Assembly: GCA_002394365.1 (NCBI GenBank)
Contig: DGTQ01000005.1
Location: forward strand, 124,001 to 188,000
Direction: 5' to 3'
DNA length: 64,000 nt
Source: Prevotellaceae bacterium UBA4332
Lineage (GTDB): Bacteria; Bacteroidota; Bacteroidia; Bacteroidales; Bacteroidaceae
The notes beneath the pieces are model-generated. The model was not told the origin of the DNA and ran no database searches. It worked only from the letters and a program-made list of their open reading frames with translations. A program made the position numbers and the translations under genes. Of this stretch, positions 29,452 to 38,946 are shown piece by piece. The first letter of the stretch is position 1, and the number at the start of each line of letters is the position of its first letter.

Positions 29452-31317
29452 TTACTCTACTGTCACTGATTTTGCAAGATTACGTGGCTGGTCAACGTTC
29501 AGACCTTTTGCCACTGCCACATGATAAGAGAGGAGCTGCAAAGGAATAACACTGAGCAGAGGAGCCAGACACGCTATTGTCTGCGGAACCTCTATCACTT
29601 CCTCCACCATGTTTTTTACGTCTTCATCTCCTTCTGTCACTACAGCCATTATTCTGCCACGACGAGAGATGACCTCCTGCATGTTTGATATAATCTTACG
29701 ATATAGTTTGTGGTGAGTTGCTATGAACACCACTGGCATCTCCTCGTCCACCAAGGCTATTGGACCATGCTTCATCTCTGCCGCTGGATAGCCCTCAGCA
29801 TGGATATAGCTTATTTCCTTCAGTTTCAAGGCACCCTCAAGAGCTACTGGGTAATTCCAGCCTCGACCAAGATAAAGGAAATTCTTTGCATAAGTAAACT
29901 TATAAGCCATCTGCTTTATCTTGTCATTCTGCTCCAGCACTTTCTTTATCTTGTCTGGTATAGCGAGAAGTTCCTTTATAGTATTCTCATACTCATCCTG
30001 CTCCACTGTACCCTTTGCCATTCCAAGGGCAAGGGCAAGCATCACGAGTACAGTAACCTGTCCAGTGAATGCCTTTGTCGAAGCCACACCAATCTCTGGT
30101 CCCACGTGAATATATGTTCCTGTATCAGACTCTCTTGCTATGCTTGAACCAACACCATTTACTATACCGAATATCATGGCACCACGTTCTTTTGCAAGCT
30201 GAATAGCAGCAAGGGTATCAGCAGTCTCTCCAGACTGACTAATCGCCATCACTACGTCATCATGCCCAATAACAGGGTCGGAATATCTGAACTCCGATGC
30301 GTAAGCCACTTCGACAGGTATGCGACAGAAATGTTCTATCAACTGCTTACCTATAAGCCCTGCATGCCAGGACGTACCGCATGAAACAATCACAATACGC
30401 TTTGCCTGCAACAATTCACGTCGATGATTCGTTACTGCAGAGAGTATCACTTGCGGATTATGTGAATATGGAGCCTCTACTATACGACCACGCATGCAAT
30501 CATTGAGCACATTTGGCTGATCGTATATCTCCTTCAGCATGAAGTGAGGATAACCATCATGGTCAAGCATGGAAAGGTCAACGTTTACCTCCTTAATTTC
30601 CGTATTAGTCTCTTCACCAGTCAGCTTGTACACTTTCAAATCCTTGCCTGGTTCTATTACAGCCATTTCCTCATCTTTGAGGTAAACTATCTGCTTGGTA
30701 TATTCTGCTATTGGGCTTGCATCTGAAGCAAGGAAAAACTCGGAATTATCTTCTACCACACCTACGGCAAGAGGAGAGGACTTTCTTGCTGCTACCAACA
30801 CATTAGGATTGCGAGTATCTATGACGGCTATAGCGTAAGCACCAAAAACCTGATTCAGAGCACCACGCACAGCAGTGGGCAAATCAACATTATTGGTCAC
30901 CATGACGTATTCTATCAGCTGGACGAGAACCTCGGTGTCCGTTTCGCTCTTAAAGTCATATCCACGTGTCTTCAACTGTTCGCGCAAGGTGGCATAGTTC
31001 TCTATGATACCATTATGCACCAGAGTAAGATTTCCTGATTGACTGACATGTGGATGAGCGTTCACCTCGCTTGGCACGCCGTGTGTTGCCCATCGTGTAT
31101 GGGCTATACCTATACATCCTGTTATATCTTTTCCTTGTGCTGCTGCCTCAAGGTCAGACACTTTTCCTTTAGCTTTATATACGTTAAGTTTCTGGTCTTC
31201 GCTGGAAATCAAGGCACAGCCTGCCGAATCATATCCTCGATACTCCAGGCGCTTCAGTCCCTTAATCAATACAGGATAAGCCTGCCTCGTGCCTATATAT
31301 CCTACTATTCCACACAT
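29452..31317 (-). CDS. glmS: Glucosamine-fructose-6-phosphate aminotransferase
   Basis: This 621-residue enzyme makes glucosamine-6-phosphate for cell-wall and LPS sugars. Cys2 of CGIVGYIG is the N-terminal nucleophile of the class II glutaminase domain. Two SIS sugar-isomerase domains follow (SCGTSWHAGLIGKQL; GRGWNYPVALEGALKLKE), and the end LAKSVTVE is typical. The next two genes, carA and carB, follow within 4 nt, grouping two glutamine-amide-transfer systems in one transcript. No glmS ribozyme is expected or seen. Confidence 0.97.
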   Translation of the reverse strand: MCGIVGYIGTRQAYPVLIKGLKRLEYRGYDSAGCALISSEDQKLNVYKAKGKVSDLEAAAQGKDITGCIGIAHTRWATHGVPSEVNAHPHVSQSGNLTLVHNGIIENYATLREQLKTRGYDFKSETDTEVLVQLIEYVMVTNNVDLPTAVRGALNQVFGAYAIAVIDTRNPNVLVAARKSSPLAVGVVEDNSEFFLASDASPIAEYTKQIVYLKDEEMAVIEPGKDLKVYKLTGEETNTEIKEVNVDLSMLDHDGYPHFMLKEIYDQPNVLNDCMRGRIVEAPYSHNPQVILSAVTNHRRELLQAKRIVIVSCGTSWHAGLIGKQLIEHFCRIPVEVAYASEFRYSDPVIGHDDVVMAISQSGETADTLAAIQLAKERGAMIFGIVNGVGSSIARESDTGTYIHVGPEIGVASTKAFTGQVTVLVMLALALGMAKGTVEQDEYENTIKELLAIPDKIKKVLEQNDKIKQMAYKFTYAKNFLYLGRGWNYPVALEGALKLKEISYIHAEGYPAAEMKHGPIALVDEEMPVVFIATHHKLYRKIISNMQEVISRRGRIMAVVTEGDEDVKNMVEEVIEVPQTIACLAPLLSVIPLQLLSYHVAVAKGLNVDQPRNLAKSVTVE

Positions 31318-31341
31318 ATCTTTGTACTTTTTTGTTTTATA

Positions 31342-32130
31342 TTACCATTTTGTTATTGCTACTACCATTGTTGCAAGAGAGAATACCACACTCGTCAGAG
31401 GAGCCCAGAATGTATAAGAATTTACGTCAGCACTGCGTGCTTGCATCTTGTGAGGCTCTACATAGATAATGTCGTTCTGCTCAAGAAAGTAGTATGGCGA
31501 ATTAAGTATGTTGGCATCATTAATGTTAAAGCGTGCCTGCATCTTTTCGCCTTTATCATTTTCACGTATCAGCAGAATGTTTGGACGTTTACCGTATATA
31601 TTCAAGTCACCACACTGTGCAATCGCTTCAATGATGCTCATTCTCTCATTTTGCACCGTTAGAACCCTTGTACCAATGGCTCCAAGCACAGTAACCTTAA
31701 AGTTTGATATACGTACTTTCACTACAGGTTTCTCTGATGCTGTAAAGTATGGTTGTATCTGCTCGGCTATGTAGTCCTCCAGCTCAGGGCGTGTCTTTCC
31801 TTGCACGTGTATCTTTCCCAGCACTGGGAAGTTTATCATTCCATCCTTATCAACAATGTAAGTGTAGATTGAGCCCGTAGCACCCATGTTGGCAGTGGTA
31901 TTCACCGAACTTGCATTAAAGTTAAATGGTGCAGCAGCCTCTGGGGTTATTGAAGTTACATTGATTGTCAACTCATCATTAGGCTTAATCTTAATTTTAG
32001 GTCTCATCTCGCCCTTAGCAAGGTTAACCGTGTCAATATTTTGGAAGTAAGTAAGATGCTTTGTCAACGTGCATCCAGAAAACAACATTGCTGACACTAT
32101 AAGTGTAATAAAAATAAAGAGCTTCTTCAT
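31342..32130 (-). CDS. Polysaccharide export lipoprotein (Wza-like)
   Basis: This 262-residue protein has a lipoprotein signal ending LFSGC (Cys at about 20). A Poly_export domain follows (KIKIKPNDELTINVTSITPEAAAPFN, residues about 45-130), then SLBB-type strands (VRISNFKVTVLGAIG, residues 145-200) and a hydrophobic C-terminus (LTSVVFSLATMVVAITKW). That C-terminus would form the transmembrane barrel or anchor. The family builds the outer-membrane channel for capsule or exopolysaccharide. The usual Wzc kinase is not adjacent. It may be cotranscribed with glmS (24 nt downstream), which makes sugar precursor. Confidence 0.9.
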   Translation of the reverse strand: MKKLFIFITLIVSAMLFSGCTLTKHLTYFQNIDTVNLAKGEMRPKIKIKPNDELTINVTSITPEAAAPFNFNASSVNTTANMGATGSIYTYIVDKDGMINFPVLGKIHVQGKTRPELEDYIAEQIQPYFTASEKPVVKVRISNFKVTVLGAIGTRVLTVQNERMSIIEAIAQCGDLNIYGKRPNILLIRENDKGEKMQARFNINDANILNSPYYFLEQNDIIYVEPHKMQARSADVNSYTFWAPLTSVVFSLATMVVAITKW

Positions 32131-32163
32131 TGCTACAATCTTTTTATGATTTTATAATTTGTG

Positions 32164-32171
32164 CAAAGTTA
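32164..32171 (-). promoter_or_regulatory. Promoter -7 element of the export lipoprotein gene
   Basis: TAACTTTG on the minus strand, about 33 nt upstream of the ATG. The -33 box is weak. It likely also drives glmS-carA-carB. Confidence 0.55.
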
Positions 32172-32256
32172 GTAATTTTTTCGCAATATTCTTATCACAA
32201 AGTGTATTTTTTTTCATGTATTAGTAACAAAGTGACATATTGCAAGGTTTATGCGG

Positions 32257-33453
32257 TCAGAAGTTTACACCAACGAAAGCATACACGGATGCTATCAAAT
32301 CTCGTGTCATCATAACACCATTGCCATGTTGATAATAAAATGCCACTCCCTGCATTCCTGCGAATATCGGTCCGCTGTTGTAAAGCAAAGCCAGTCGAAA
32401 CGTGCCACCCAGCGCTATATTCTTGCGCAGCACGGCATCGATGTTGTTAACGAATTTTGAATGGTCGGCGTTAGGCTCAAATTTGTTGTTGGTGTGCTGT
32501 ATGAGGTAGCCGACGGAACCTGATGCCTCCACTCCAAGCACCCAGTTTTTAGCAAACACCCAGTTATATCCATAGCCACCAGTGAGGGAAATCTCATCAT
32601 TATACTGTTTACCCTCAACCGATGAATTCTCCAGTTTCATGCCACTTGCCTCGTTTATTTTGTCCTTCAATTGCTTCCAGTTTATATCGCTCTTGTTGTG
32701 TGCATACTGTATTCCTGCAATTGGTGAGCCTGCCGAGATAAGTTGTCGGTTGGTCTGACTGAAGGCAGCCTGCTGGGAATAGTGCTTGTAGTTGAACACA
32801 TAATAGAAACTTACCCTCGTCATACCCATGTGTATTCCGTCAAAGGGCTCACCATGCAGGTATTTCGATAAATCCTTGCCATTCACTACAAGTCTGTTGA
32901 TGTTATAGTTTCCACCAACTCTGCGATAGAAAAGGTCAAATCCGAATGCTGCTGAATAGATAGAGGCATTGAGGTCCGTGTCATCATTATTCAAGAACAC
33001 AGACTTAAGGTCTATGTTATAGCCGAAAAAGGCAAATCTCCATCCAAAGAAAGGTCCGACACGGGTACGAGGTTTTGGTGAAACCCGCATGATAAACTTT
33101 TCTCCAGCATCCAACTGGCACACCTCAAACCTTGTTGAAACCTGTACCATTCCGCACCAGTTGTAATAATCCTGCACGTCAATATACCTCCTGTCTCTCT
33201 CTGGAGAGAAACATTTATCCATGAAATTATATATCCTACGAAAGAAGCCTGGACGCTTGGCAGGTACGCTATCAGCTAAAGCGAGAGTATCCTTCGAGCC
33301 AATGGTATCCTTAACAGCAGGAATACCATTGAGAGCAACAGAATCTACAACAAGTGATTTTATATTGGTACTGTCATCTGTTCGGGCAATATTCATCCGA
33401 GCAGAAACTACAATAGATAACAGCAGGAATATGTTAGTCAGGATAATTCGCAA
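32257..33453 (-). CDS. DUF4421 outer-membrane beta-barrel protein
   Basis: This 398-residue protein has an N-terminal signal sequence (IILTNIFLLLSIVVSA). Many alternating strands follow (KFIMRVSPKPRTRVGPFFGWRFAFFGYNIDL), and the end VYAFVGVNF has the aromatic terminus usual for outer-membrane barrels. It matches the Bacteroidetes DUF4421 family of unknown function. It lies 12 nt after the oxidoreductase gene in the ompH-like operon. Confidence 0.85.
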   Translation of the reverse strand: MRIILTNIFLLLSIVVSARMNIARTDDSTNIKSLVVDSVALNGIPAVKDTIGSKDTLALADSVPAKRPGFFRRIYNFMDKCFSPERDRRYIDVQDYYNWCGMVQVSTRFEVCQLDAGEKFIMRVSPKPRTRVGPFFGWRFAFFGYNIDLKSVFLNNDDTDLNASIYSAAFGFDLFYRRVGGNYNINRLVVNGKDLSKYLHGEPFDGIHMGMTRVSFYYVFNYKHYSQQAAFSQTNRQLISAGSPIAGIQYAHNKSDINWKQLKDKINEASGMKLENSSVEGKQYNDEISLTGGYGYNWVFAKNWVLGVEASGSVGYLIQHTNNKFEPNADHSKFVNNIDAVLRKNIALGGTFRLALLYNSGPIFAGMQGVAFYYQHGNGVMMTRDLIASVYAFVGVNF

Positions 33454-33465
33454 AGGAACAATATG

Positions 33466-34452
33466 TTAGAATTTTCCCAAAATCTTATCCAACACCCAGT
33501 TGGTGGGTGTTGCACTCAATGAGGTACACTGCGCATCGTTCTTGCCCTGCAAGGTTTCTATGACTGCCTTTATTATTGGCGCCTGAACGTGCTCGGGGTG
33601 CTTAATATCAAACTCTTCCACGCCATCTGACAAATGCAGTCTTATAGGTTCATCATGGAACACGGAGAAACATATAAGTCCTTTATCTCCAATAAGTTCT
33701 ATACGGTCTTCTCTTGCAGACTCATGGGCTGCAAAGCACCAGGAACCACTACCCACCAAACCGCCTTCAAACATAAAACAGGCACTCACGCTATCCTCCG
33801 CCTTATATAATCCTCCTCTGTTGGAACAATAGCCTGTAGCATGGGTTATTACACCAAAAAACTCCTGCAATATGTCAAACTGGTGTGGAGCAAGATCATA
33901 AAAATATCCACCTCCTGCTATATCGCTTTGCAAGCGCCAGGGCAACGATTTCTCGTCTTCTGCAAAATCTGCCTTCTGCGGTGGTATGGCAAGACGTATA
34001 TGCACATTCTGAACCCTTCCTATGCGATTCTGTTCTAACAATTCCTTTATCTTGAGGAAATAAGGCAGATACCTGCGATAATATGCCACGAAACAAGGCA
34101 CATGTGTCTCCTGCGACACATGGTTTATCCTGGCACAATCTTCATAGGTTGCTGCCAAGGGCTTCTCCACATACACTGGTTTTCCTGCCCTCATAGCCAT
34201 GATGGCATAGGTAGCGTGGCTTGATGGCGGTGTTGCTACATACACAGCATTCACCTCTGGGTCATCGATAAGAGCCTGTGCATCTGTGTACCAAGTAGGC
34301 ACGCCATGCCTTTCAGCATAAGAGCGTGCCTTACCTGCGTCGCGACTCATAACAGCCACAACACGTGACCCTTCAACAAGATTGAATGCAGGTCCGCTTT
34401 TTTTCTCTGTCACATCACCACATCCGATGAAGCCCCAGTTTATTTGTTTCAT
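33466..34452 (-). CDS. Gfo/Idh/MocA family oxidoreductase
   Basis: This 328-residue cytosolic NAD(P)-dependent sugar or polyol dehydrogenase-like protein has the Rossmann start NWGFIGCGDVTEKKSGPAF. The conserved YVEKPLA motif (Glu-Lys-Pro, catalytic lysine) is at about residue 97, and an all-beta C-terminal dimer domain has GGGYFYDLAPHQFDIL (His/Asp catalytic region). The substrate is unknown. It overlaps the ompH-like gene by 4 nt (ATGA). Confidence 0.93.
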   Translation of the reverse strand: MKQINWGFIGCGDVTEKKSGPAFNLVEGSRVVAVMSRDAGKARSYAERHGVPTWYTDAQALIDDPEVNAVYVATPPSSHATYAIMAMRAGKPVYVEKPLAATYEDCARINHVSQETHVPCFVAYYRRYLPYFLKIKELLEQNRIGRVQNVHIRLAIPPQKADFAEDEKSLPWRLQSDIAGGGYFYDLAPHQFDILQEFFGVITHATGYCSNRGGLYKAEDSVSACFMFEGGLVGSGSWCFAAHESAREDRIELIGDKGLICFSVFHDEPIRLHLSDGVEEFDIKHPEHVQAPIIKAVIETLQGKNDAQCTSLSATPTNWVLDKILGKF

Positions 34453-35057
34453 TTACTTTTCTTCTCTGATGCAGAGCCTTTCTTATATGCCTTGTTAAGA
34501 CCTGCTATAACATCGTTAGTAATATCTACAGACTTGTCAGCATAAAGGATGTTGTCACCACTCTTTGAGAGTATCATGGTGTACTTCTTGTCCTTGTTAT
34601 ACTTTTTTATGAAGTTCTGCAAAGAGTCGTGCAGGGCATCATTGAATTTCTCGGTCTCAGCCTGAAACTCCGCACCCAGACGCTGCTGCAGTGCTTCAAG
34701 GTCTGCGTTTTGTCTTTGCAGTCCAGCCTGCACGCGCTCTGCCTCCTCACGTGTATATGCATTCTGCTGTACCTTCTGCTGGAAGTTTGAAACAGCCTGT
34801 TGCAGGGACTGACCTTTCTGCTGGAGGGTTGACTGTATGTTCTGGCTCTTTCTTTCAAGAATCAGTGAGTACTCCTTGCAAAATTCGTACTGTGTAGCCA
34901 ATGAATCTACCTCCACATAAGCTATCTTCAGTGCTGAAGCCTGTGGAGCTGCTGCCGCTGTCTGCTGTTCCTCTTTTGGAGATTTGTTACATGAGGCCAG
35001 CAGAGCTATGCCTGAGATGGCTATTGCCACTAAACTGAAAAGATTTTTCTTTGTCAT
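34449..35057 (-). CDS. OmpH/Skp-family periplasmic lipoprotein
   Basis: This 202-residue protein has a signal and lipobox (ALLASCNKS, Cys at about 23). The central long coiled coil (ILERKSQNIQSTLQQKGQSLQQAV...ADLEALQQRLGAEF) and the C-terminal KKYNKDKKYTMILSKSG strand are typical of Skp/OmpH chaperones, which guard unfolded outer-membrane proteins. Being lipidated is an unusual but known variant in Bacteroidetes. It leads an operon whose last gene is an outer-membrane barrel, which fits a chaperone role. Confidence 0.88.
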   Translation of the reverse strand: MTKKNLFSLVAIAISGIALLASCNKSPKEEQQTAAAAPQASALKIAYVEVDSLATQYEFCKEYSLILERKSQNIQSTLQQKGQSLQQAVSNFQQKVQQNAYTREEAERVQAGLQRQNADLEALQQRLGAEFQAETEKFNDALHDSLQNFIKKYNKDKKYTMILSKSGDNILYADKSVDITNDVIAGLNKAYKKGSASEKKSK

Positions 35058-35104
35058 CAGTAAAAATAATGATTTTGAATAGTTGTACTTTGAATTTATT
35101 TTTG

Positions 35105-35120
35105 TAACTTTGCAAAGTTA
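35105..35120. promoter_or_regulatory. Back-to-back divergent -7 elements as one palindrome
   Basis: TAACTTTGCAAAGTTA is a perfect 16-bp palindrome made of a plus-strand -7 box (35105-35112, toward pepD) joined directly to a minus-strand -7 box (35113-35120, toward the ompH-like gene). Candidate -33 boxes are weak. Both promoters could not be open at once. Confidence 0.6.
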
Positions 35121-35160
35121 GCAAGAAAAACTTAATATCTCATTATAAAAAACGTGAATT

Positions 35161-36615
35161 TTGAATAAAAAAGACTTAAAGCCTGAAAGCGTATTCCGCT
35201 TTTTCAGCGAAATTAACCTTATTCCCCGTCCTTCCAAGCACGAGGAGAAAATGATTGAGTATCTCCGCAAATTTGGAGAAGAGCGTGGATTAGAAACCAT
35301 TGTTGACACAACGGGCAATGTGCTCATAAGAAAAGCTGCCACGCCAGGCATGGAGCAAGCCCCCGTCATTACCCTTCAGAGCCACATGGACATGGTATGT
35401 GACAAGTTGGTAGGCAAAGAGATAAACTTCCTCACCGACCCTATCAAGACCTATGTAGATGGCGAATGGCTTACGGCTGAGGGCACCACCCTTGGAGCCG
35501 ATGACGGCATAGGATGCGCCATGGAGCTTGCCATCCTTGATGCCGACGATATTGTGCATGGTCCTATCGAATGTCTGTTCACTGTTGACGAGGAAACAGG
35601 TCTCACTGGTGCCAACAATCTTGACGGCAGTCTGCTCAAGGGAGAGATGCTCATAAACCTTGACTCTGAGGACGAGGGATTGTTCTATGTATCATGTGCT
35701 GGCGGCAAAACCACCACTGCCACCTATAAATATAATAAGGTGGAAGCACCAAAGGATTTATTCTTTCTCAAGGCTACTCTCGACGGACTTACTGGTGGAC
35801 ATTCTGGTGACGACATCAACAAGAAACGTGCTAATGCCGCTAAAATTCTTGCACGCTTCCTGTATCTTGAGCAAGAGAAACGTCCTTTGTGGCTCGTAAG
35901 TTTCAACTCTGGCAAACTGCACAATGCCATACCTCGCGATGGCGAGATAATCTTTGCCGTACCTTTTGCCGACAAGGAAGATGTGCGTGCAGATTGGAAC
36001 ATTTTCTCTTCTGAGGTGGAGGAGGAATTCCTCGTAACCGAGAAAAACATGCACTTCCATATGGAGTCTGCTTCCTGTGCCCCTGTAATACCTCAGGAAA
36101 CAGGCAAACGCATCATAACAGCACTGCAAGCCCTGCATCATGGTGTGTTCAGCGTGGTGCAAGACCTTTCACTGGGCAATCTTACAGAAACATCGAGCAA
36201 CCTTGCCTCTGTCAAGACTGAGGACGCTGAATTCACCATCGTTACAAGCCAAAGGAGCAGCGTGATGAGCAACCTCACCAATATGGTCAACACCATCAGT
36301 GCTGTTTTCCAGCTCTCTGGTGCAGACAGTATTGTGCACAACGATGGCTACCCAGCATGGAAAATGAATCCTGACAGCAAGATACGTGAAACTGCCAAGG
36401 AGTGCTATATCAGGCTCTATGGCAAGGAGCCTACCATCATAGGCATTCACGCTGGTTTAGAGTGCGGACTCTTCTCTGAACGTTATCCACACCTCGACAT
36501 GCTCTCTATAGGTCCCACCATGCGTGGTGTCCACTCGCCAGACGAACGTCTGCTCATTTCTACCGTAGGCAAGGTCTTTGACCTCGTAGTGGAGATTCTG
36601 AAAAGTATAAACTGA
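35161..36615 (+). CDS. pepD: Aminoacyl-histidine dipeptidase (M20C)
   Basis: This 484-residue cytosolic metallopeptidase cleaves Xaa-His dipeptides. Metal ligands lie in LQSHMDMVCD (His/Asp), LGADDGIG (bridging Asp), FTVDEETGLTGA (catalytic Glu pair) and NLDSEDEG, and HAGLECG is near the C-terminus. The start is taken as the TTG at 35161, since there is no in-frame ATG until residue 31 and the family needs the DLKPESVFRFF segment. An ATT at 35158 is the only other nearby choice. It leads into pyrK with a 6-nt gap. Confidence 0.93.
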   Translation: MNKKDLKPESVFRFFSEINLIPRPSKHEEKMIEYLRKFGEERGLETIVDTTGNVLIRKAATPGMEQAPVITLQSHMDMVCDKLVGKEINFLTDPIKTYVDGEWLTAEGTTLGADDGIGCAMELAILDADDIVHGPIECLFTVDEETGLTGANNLDGSLLKGEMLINLDSEDEGLFYVSCAGGKTTTATYKYNKVEAPKDLFFLKATLDGLTGGHSGDDINKKRANAAKILARFLYLEQEKRPLWLVSFNSGKLHNAIPRDGEIIFAVPFADKEDVRADWNIFSSEVEEEFLVTEKNMHFHMESASCAPVIPQETGKRIITALQALHHGVFSVVQDLSLGNLTETSSNLASVKTEDAEFTIVTSQRSSVMSNLTNMVNTISAVFQLSGADSIVHNDGYPAWKMNPDSKIRETAKECYIRLYGKEPTIIGIHAGLECGLFSERYPHLDMLSIGPTMRGVHSPDERLLISTVGKVFDLVVEILKSIN

Positions 36616-36621
36616 AAAGTT

Positions 36622-37395
36622 ATGAAAAAACAATGCTTAGACCTGACGGTGAAAGACGTCAGACACATTAACGAGAAATACGTACAGATAATCCTGACCG
36701 ATTCGTCTGCCCTGCCACCAATGCAACCAGGACAGTTTGTTGAGGTGAGGGTTGACGACTCTCCCACCACCTTCCTGCGTCGTCCTATCTCCATCAATGA
36801 TGTTGACGTGGCTCTCAACGAGCTGCACCTGCTCGTGGCTTGTATAGGCGATGGAACACGCAGACTATCAAAACTCAAGCAGAATGACACCCTCAACGTC
36901 ATGCTACCTTTGGGCAAAGGTTTCACCCTGCCAGCCTCTAAGGAGAAGAAGCACCTGCTCGTAGGTGGTGGCGTAGGCGTAGCCCCACTGCTATACCTTG
37001 GCAGGAAGATAAAGGAAATGGGCGCTGAGCCCACCTTTTTGCTCGGAGCAAGGAGCAAGGCAGACTTGCTCATGATAGATGACTTCAAAAAACTCGGACG
37101 TGTATGCGTAACCACCGAGGACGGCAGCGAGGGCGAGAAGGGTTTCGTAACCAACCACTCCATACTCCAGAAGGAGCAGTTCGACCTCATCTCCACCTGT
37201 GGCCCCAAACCCATGATGGTGGCAGTAAGCAGGTATGCAGCTGGTGTTGGCATAGAATGCGAAGTGAGCCTCGAAAACAAGATGGCATGCGGACTGGGTG
37301 CCTGCCTTTGCTGCGTTGAGAAGACCAATGACAAGGGCAATATATGCGTGTGCACAGAGGGTCCTGTAATCAACGCGAAGAGATTAGAATGGTAA
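36622..37395 (+). CDS. pyrK: Dihydroorotate dehydrogenase electron-transfer subunit
   Basis: This 257-residue FAD/[2Fe-2S] protein passes electrons from PyrD to NAD. The flavin domain has FLRRPISINDVD (RxxS-type FAD motif, about residue 52). The NAD site is LLVGGGVGVAPLLYLG, and the cluster cysteines are in ECEVSLENKMACGLGACLCC and ICVCTEGP near the C-terminus. It is followed within 14 nt by pyrD, forming the class 1B heterotetramer. Confidence 0.95.
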   Translation: MKKQCLDLTVKDVRHINEKYVQIILTDSSALPPMQPGQFVEVRVDDSPTTFLRRPISINDVDVALNELHLLVACIGDGTRRLSKLKQNDTLNVMLPLGKGFTLPASKEKKHLLVGGGVGVAPLLYLGRKIKEMGAEPTFLLGARSKADLLMIDDFKKLGRVCVTTEDGSEGEKGFVTNHSILQKEQFDLISTCGPKPMMVAVSRYAAGVGIECEVSLENKMACGLGACLCCVEKTNDKGNICVCTEGPVINAKRLEW

Positions 37396-37409
37396 AAAAC
37401 AGAAGAAAG

Positions 37410-38315
37410 ATGGCAAACTTACAAACAAAGATAGGCAAGCTCGAAATGAAAAATCCCGTCATGACAGCATCGGGAACTTTCGGCTATGGTATAGAATTTC
37501 AGGACTTCGTGCCACTTGAGGAGATTGGCGGCATTATCGTCAAGGGTACCACACTGCACCATCGTGAGGGCAACGACTATCCTCGTATGCACGAGACGGC
37601 AAGCGGCATGCTCAACTGTGTAGGACTGCAAAACAAGGGTGTCGACTACTTCTGCCAGCACATCTATCCTGAGATTAAGGACATAGACACCAACATGATT
37701 GTAAACGTCAGTGGCTCCAGCGTGGAGGACTACGGCGAATGTGCTTCGCGCATCAACGACCTCGACAAGATACCAGCTATAGAGCTCAACATATCGTGCC
37801 CTAATGTGAAGCATGGCGGAATGGCATTCGGCACCACAGTAGCAGGTGCCACCAGCGTTGTGAAGGAAGTGAGGAAGCGTTACGACAAGACACTCATAGT
37901 AAAACTCTCACCCAACGTGACTGACATAGCCGAGATAGCTCGTGCAGTGGAGGCTGAAGGTGCCGACAGCGTTTCGCTCATCAACACACTCATGGGAATG
38001 GCTATCGACATAGAAAAACGCCAGAGTCTGCTATCAATAGGCACAGGCGGACTGAGCGGACCATGCGTAAAGCCTGTTGCCGTAAGGATGGTAAACCAAG
38101 TGGCAAAGGCTGTGAAAATACCTGTAATAGGCCTTGGAGGTATCTGCACGGCAGAAGATGCAATAGAGTTTTTCATGGCAGGAGCTACGGCCATTGAGAT
38201 TGGTACAGCCAATTTCCTCGACCCTGCCGTCACCATCAAGGTGCGCGACGGCATAAACAACTGGCTCGAGAAGCACAAATGCTCTAATATCAGCGAAATT
38301 ATTGGCGTCATATAA
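37410..38315 (+). CDS. pyrD: Dihydroorotate dehydrogenase B, catalytic subunit
   Basis: This 301-residue FMN TIM-barrel enzyme oxidises dihydroorotate to orotate in pyrimidine synthesis. The start is chosen at 37410 (MANLQTKIGKLEMKNPVMTASGTFGYG), preceded by AGAAGAAAG. Upstream ATGs at 37389 and 37344 would overlap pyrK. Class 1B features: active-site Cys in LNISCPNVKHGG (about residue 130), phosphate site GLGGICTAEDA, and IEIGTANF. With pyrK it makes an NAD-linked enzyme. Confidence 0.95.
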   Translation: MANLQTKIGKLEMKNPVMTASGTFGYGIEFQDFVPLEEIGGIIVKGTTLHHREGNDYPRMHETASGMLNCVGLQNKGVDYFCQHIYPEIKDIDTNMIVNVSGSSVEDYGECASRINDLDKIPAIELNISCPNVKHGGMAFGTTVAGATSVVKEVRKRYDKTLIVKLSPNVTDIAEIARAVEAEGADSVSLINTLMGMAIDIEKRQSLLSIGTGGLSGPCVKPVAVRMVNQVAKAVKIPVIGLGGICTAEDAIEFFMAGATAIEIGTANFLDPAVTIKVRDGINNWLEKHKCSNISEIIGVI

Positions 38316-38946
38316 TTCAGAGTAGCGTAGTTTAATTCTATTTTCTTTATTTTCAAGTACAAAGTTACTGCTTTAACTTAAAACGTGCAAGAATTCGCCC
38401 GTTTTTAACATTTGACAGAGCCGTTTGCAGAAGCACTGGTTCTGCCTGCCCTTCCATTGCTTCTATCCCCCGAAAACACTGGCTCTGAGCGTGGAAGCAG
38501 TACCTCTACACACGTTAACACTCGCTTAGTCTTAACACACTATAAATCAACGTGTTAAGAATATGAAAAAAAATTACTTTTGCTGATTTTTTGCGGAAAA
38601 ATCCAATGTTGCTCCGAGCAAAATTAACATTTGGCATGGTATCAAAAGTCTCAAAAGTCTCAAAAGTCTCAATCGAGCGTTTTTTTGCTTCCCTTTATTA
38701 TTTCTATATTTTCAAAAGAAATAATATAAATATATTTATATATAAATATCTTTATATTCCAAAGAAAAGTTTCTTGTTGCCCCAGTCAACAAAACTAAAC
38801 AAAGTACAAAAATATGGGTTTTCGTTAAAAGTTTTTGTTAAGACCTATTACCTTTGCACCAACCTCCGAAAAATCAAATGTAACTTTTGAGACTTTTGAG
38901 ACTTTTGAGACCTTTGAGACCTTTTGGGGGCAAAACAAAATGTCTT
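38316..38946. other. AT-rich gene-free region with inverted 9-nt repeat arrays
   Basis: It contains several inverted repeats (CAGAGCC/GGCTCTG at about 38417 and 38479; ACACGTT/AACGTGT near 38500-38560). A -7-like TACTTTTG lies at 38575-38582. A TCAAAAGTC 9-nt array (38640-38672, about 3.5 copies) is mirrored by a GACTTTTGA array (38885-38925, about 4 copies) some 210 bp away on the opposite strand. Both arrays read K-V-S repeats on their own strands, pointing at each other. A 99-codon open frame at 38591-38890 spans them but looks like AT-rich chance coding beyond its first 30 residues. Confidence 0.6.

Noticed and set aside
38591..38890. 99-codon frame behind a TACTTTTG box, reading K-V-S repeats
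   Set aside because: After the first 30 residues composition is that of AT-rich noncoding DNA (Y/F/I/K/N), and the repeat is mirrored on the other strand. It is kept only as part of the repeat region.
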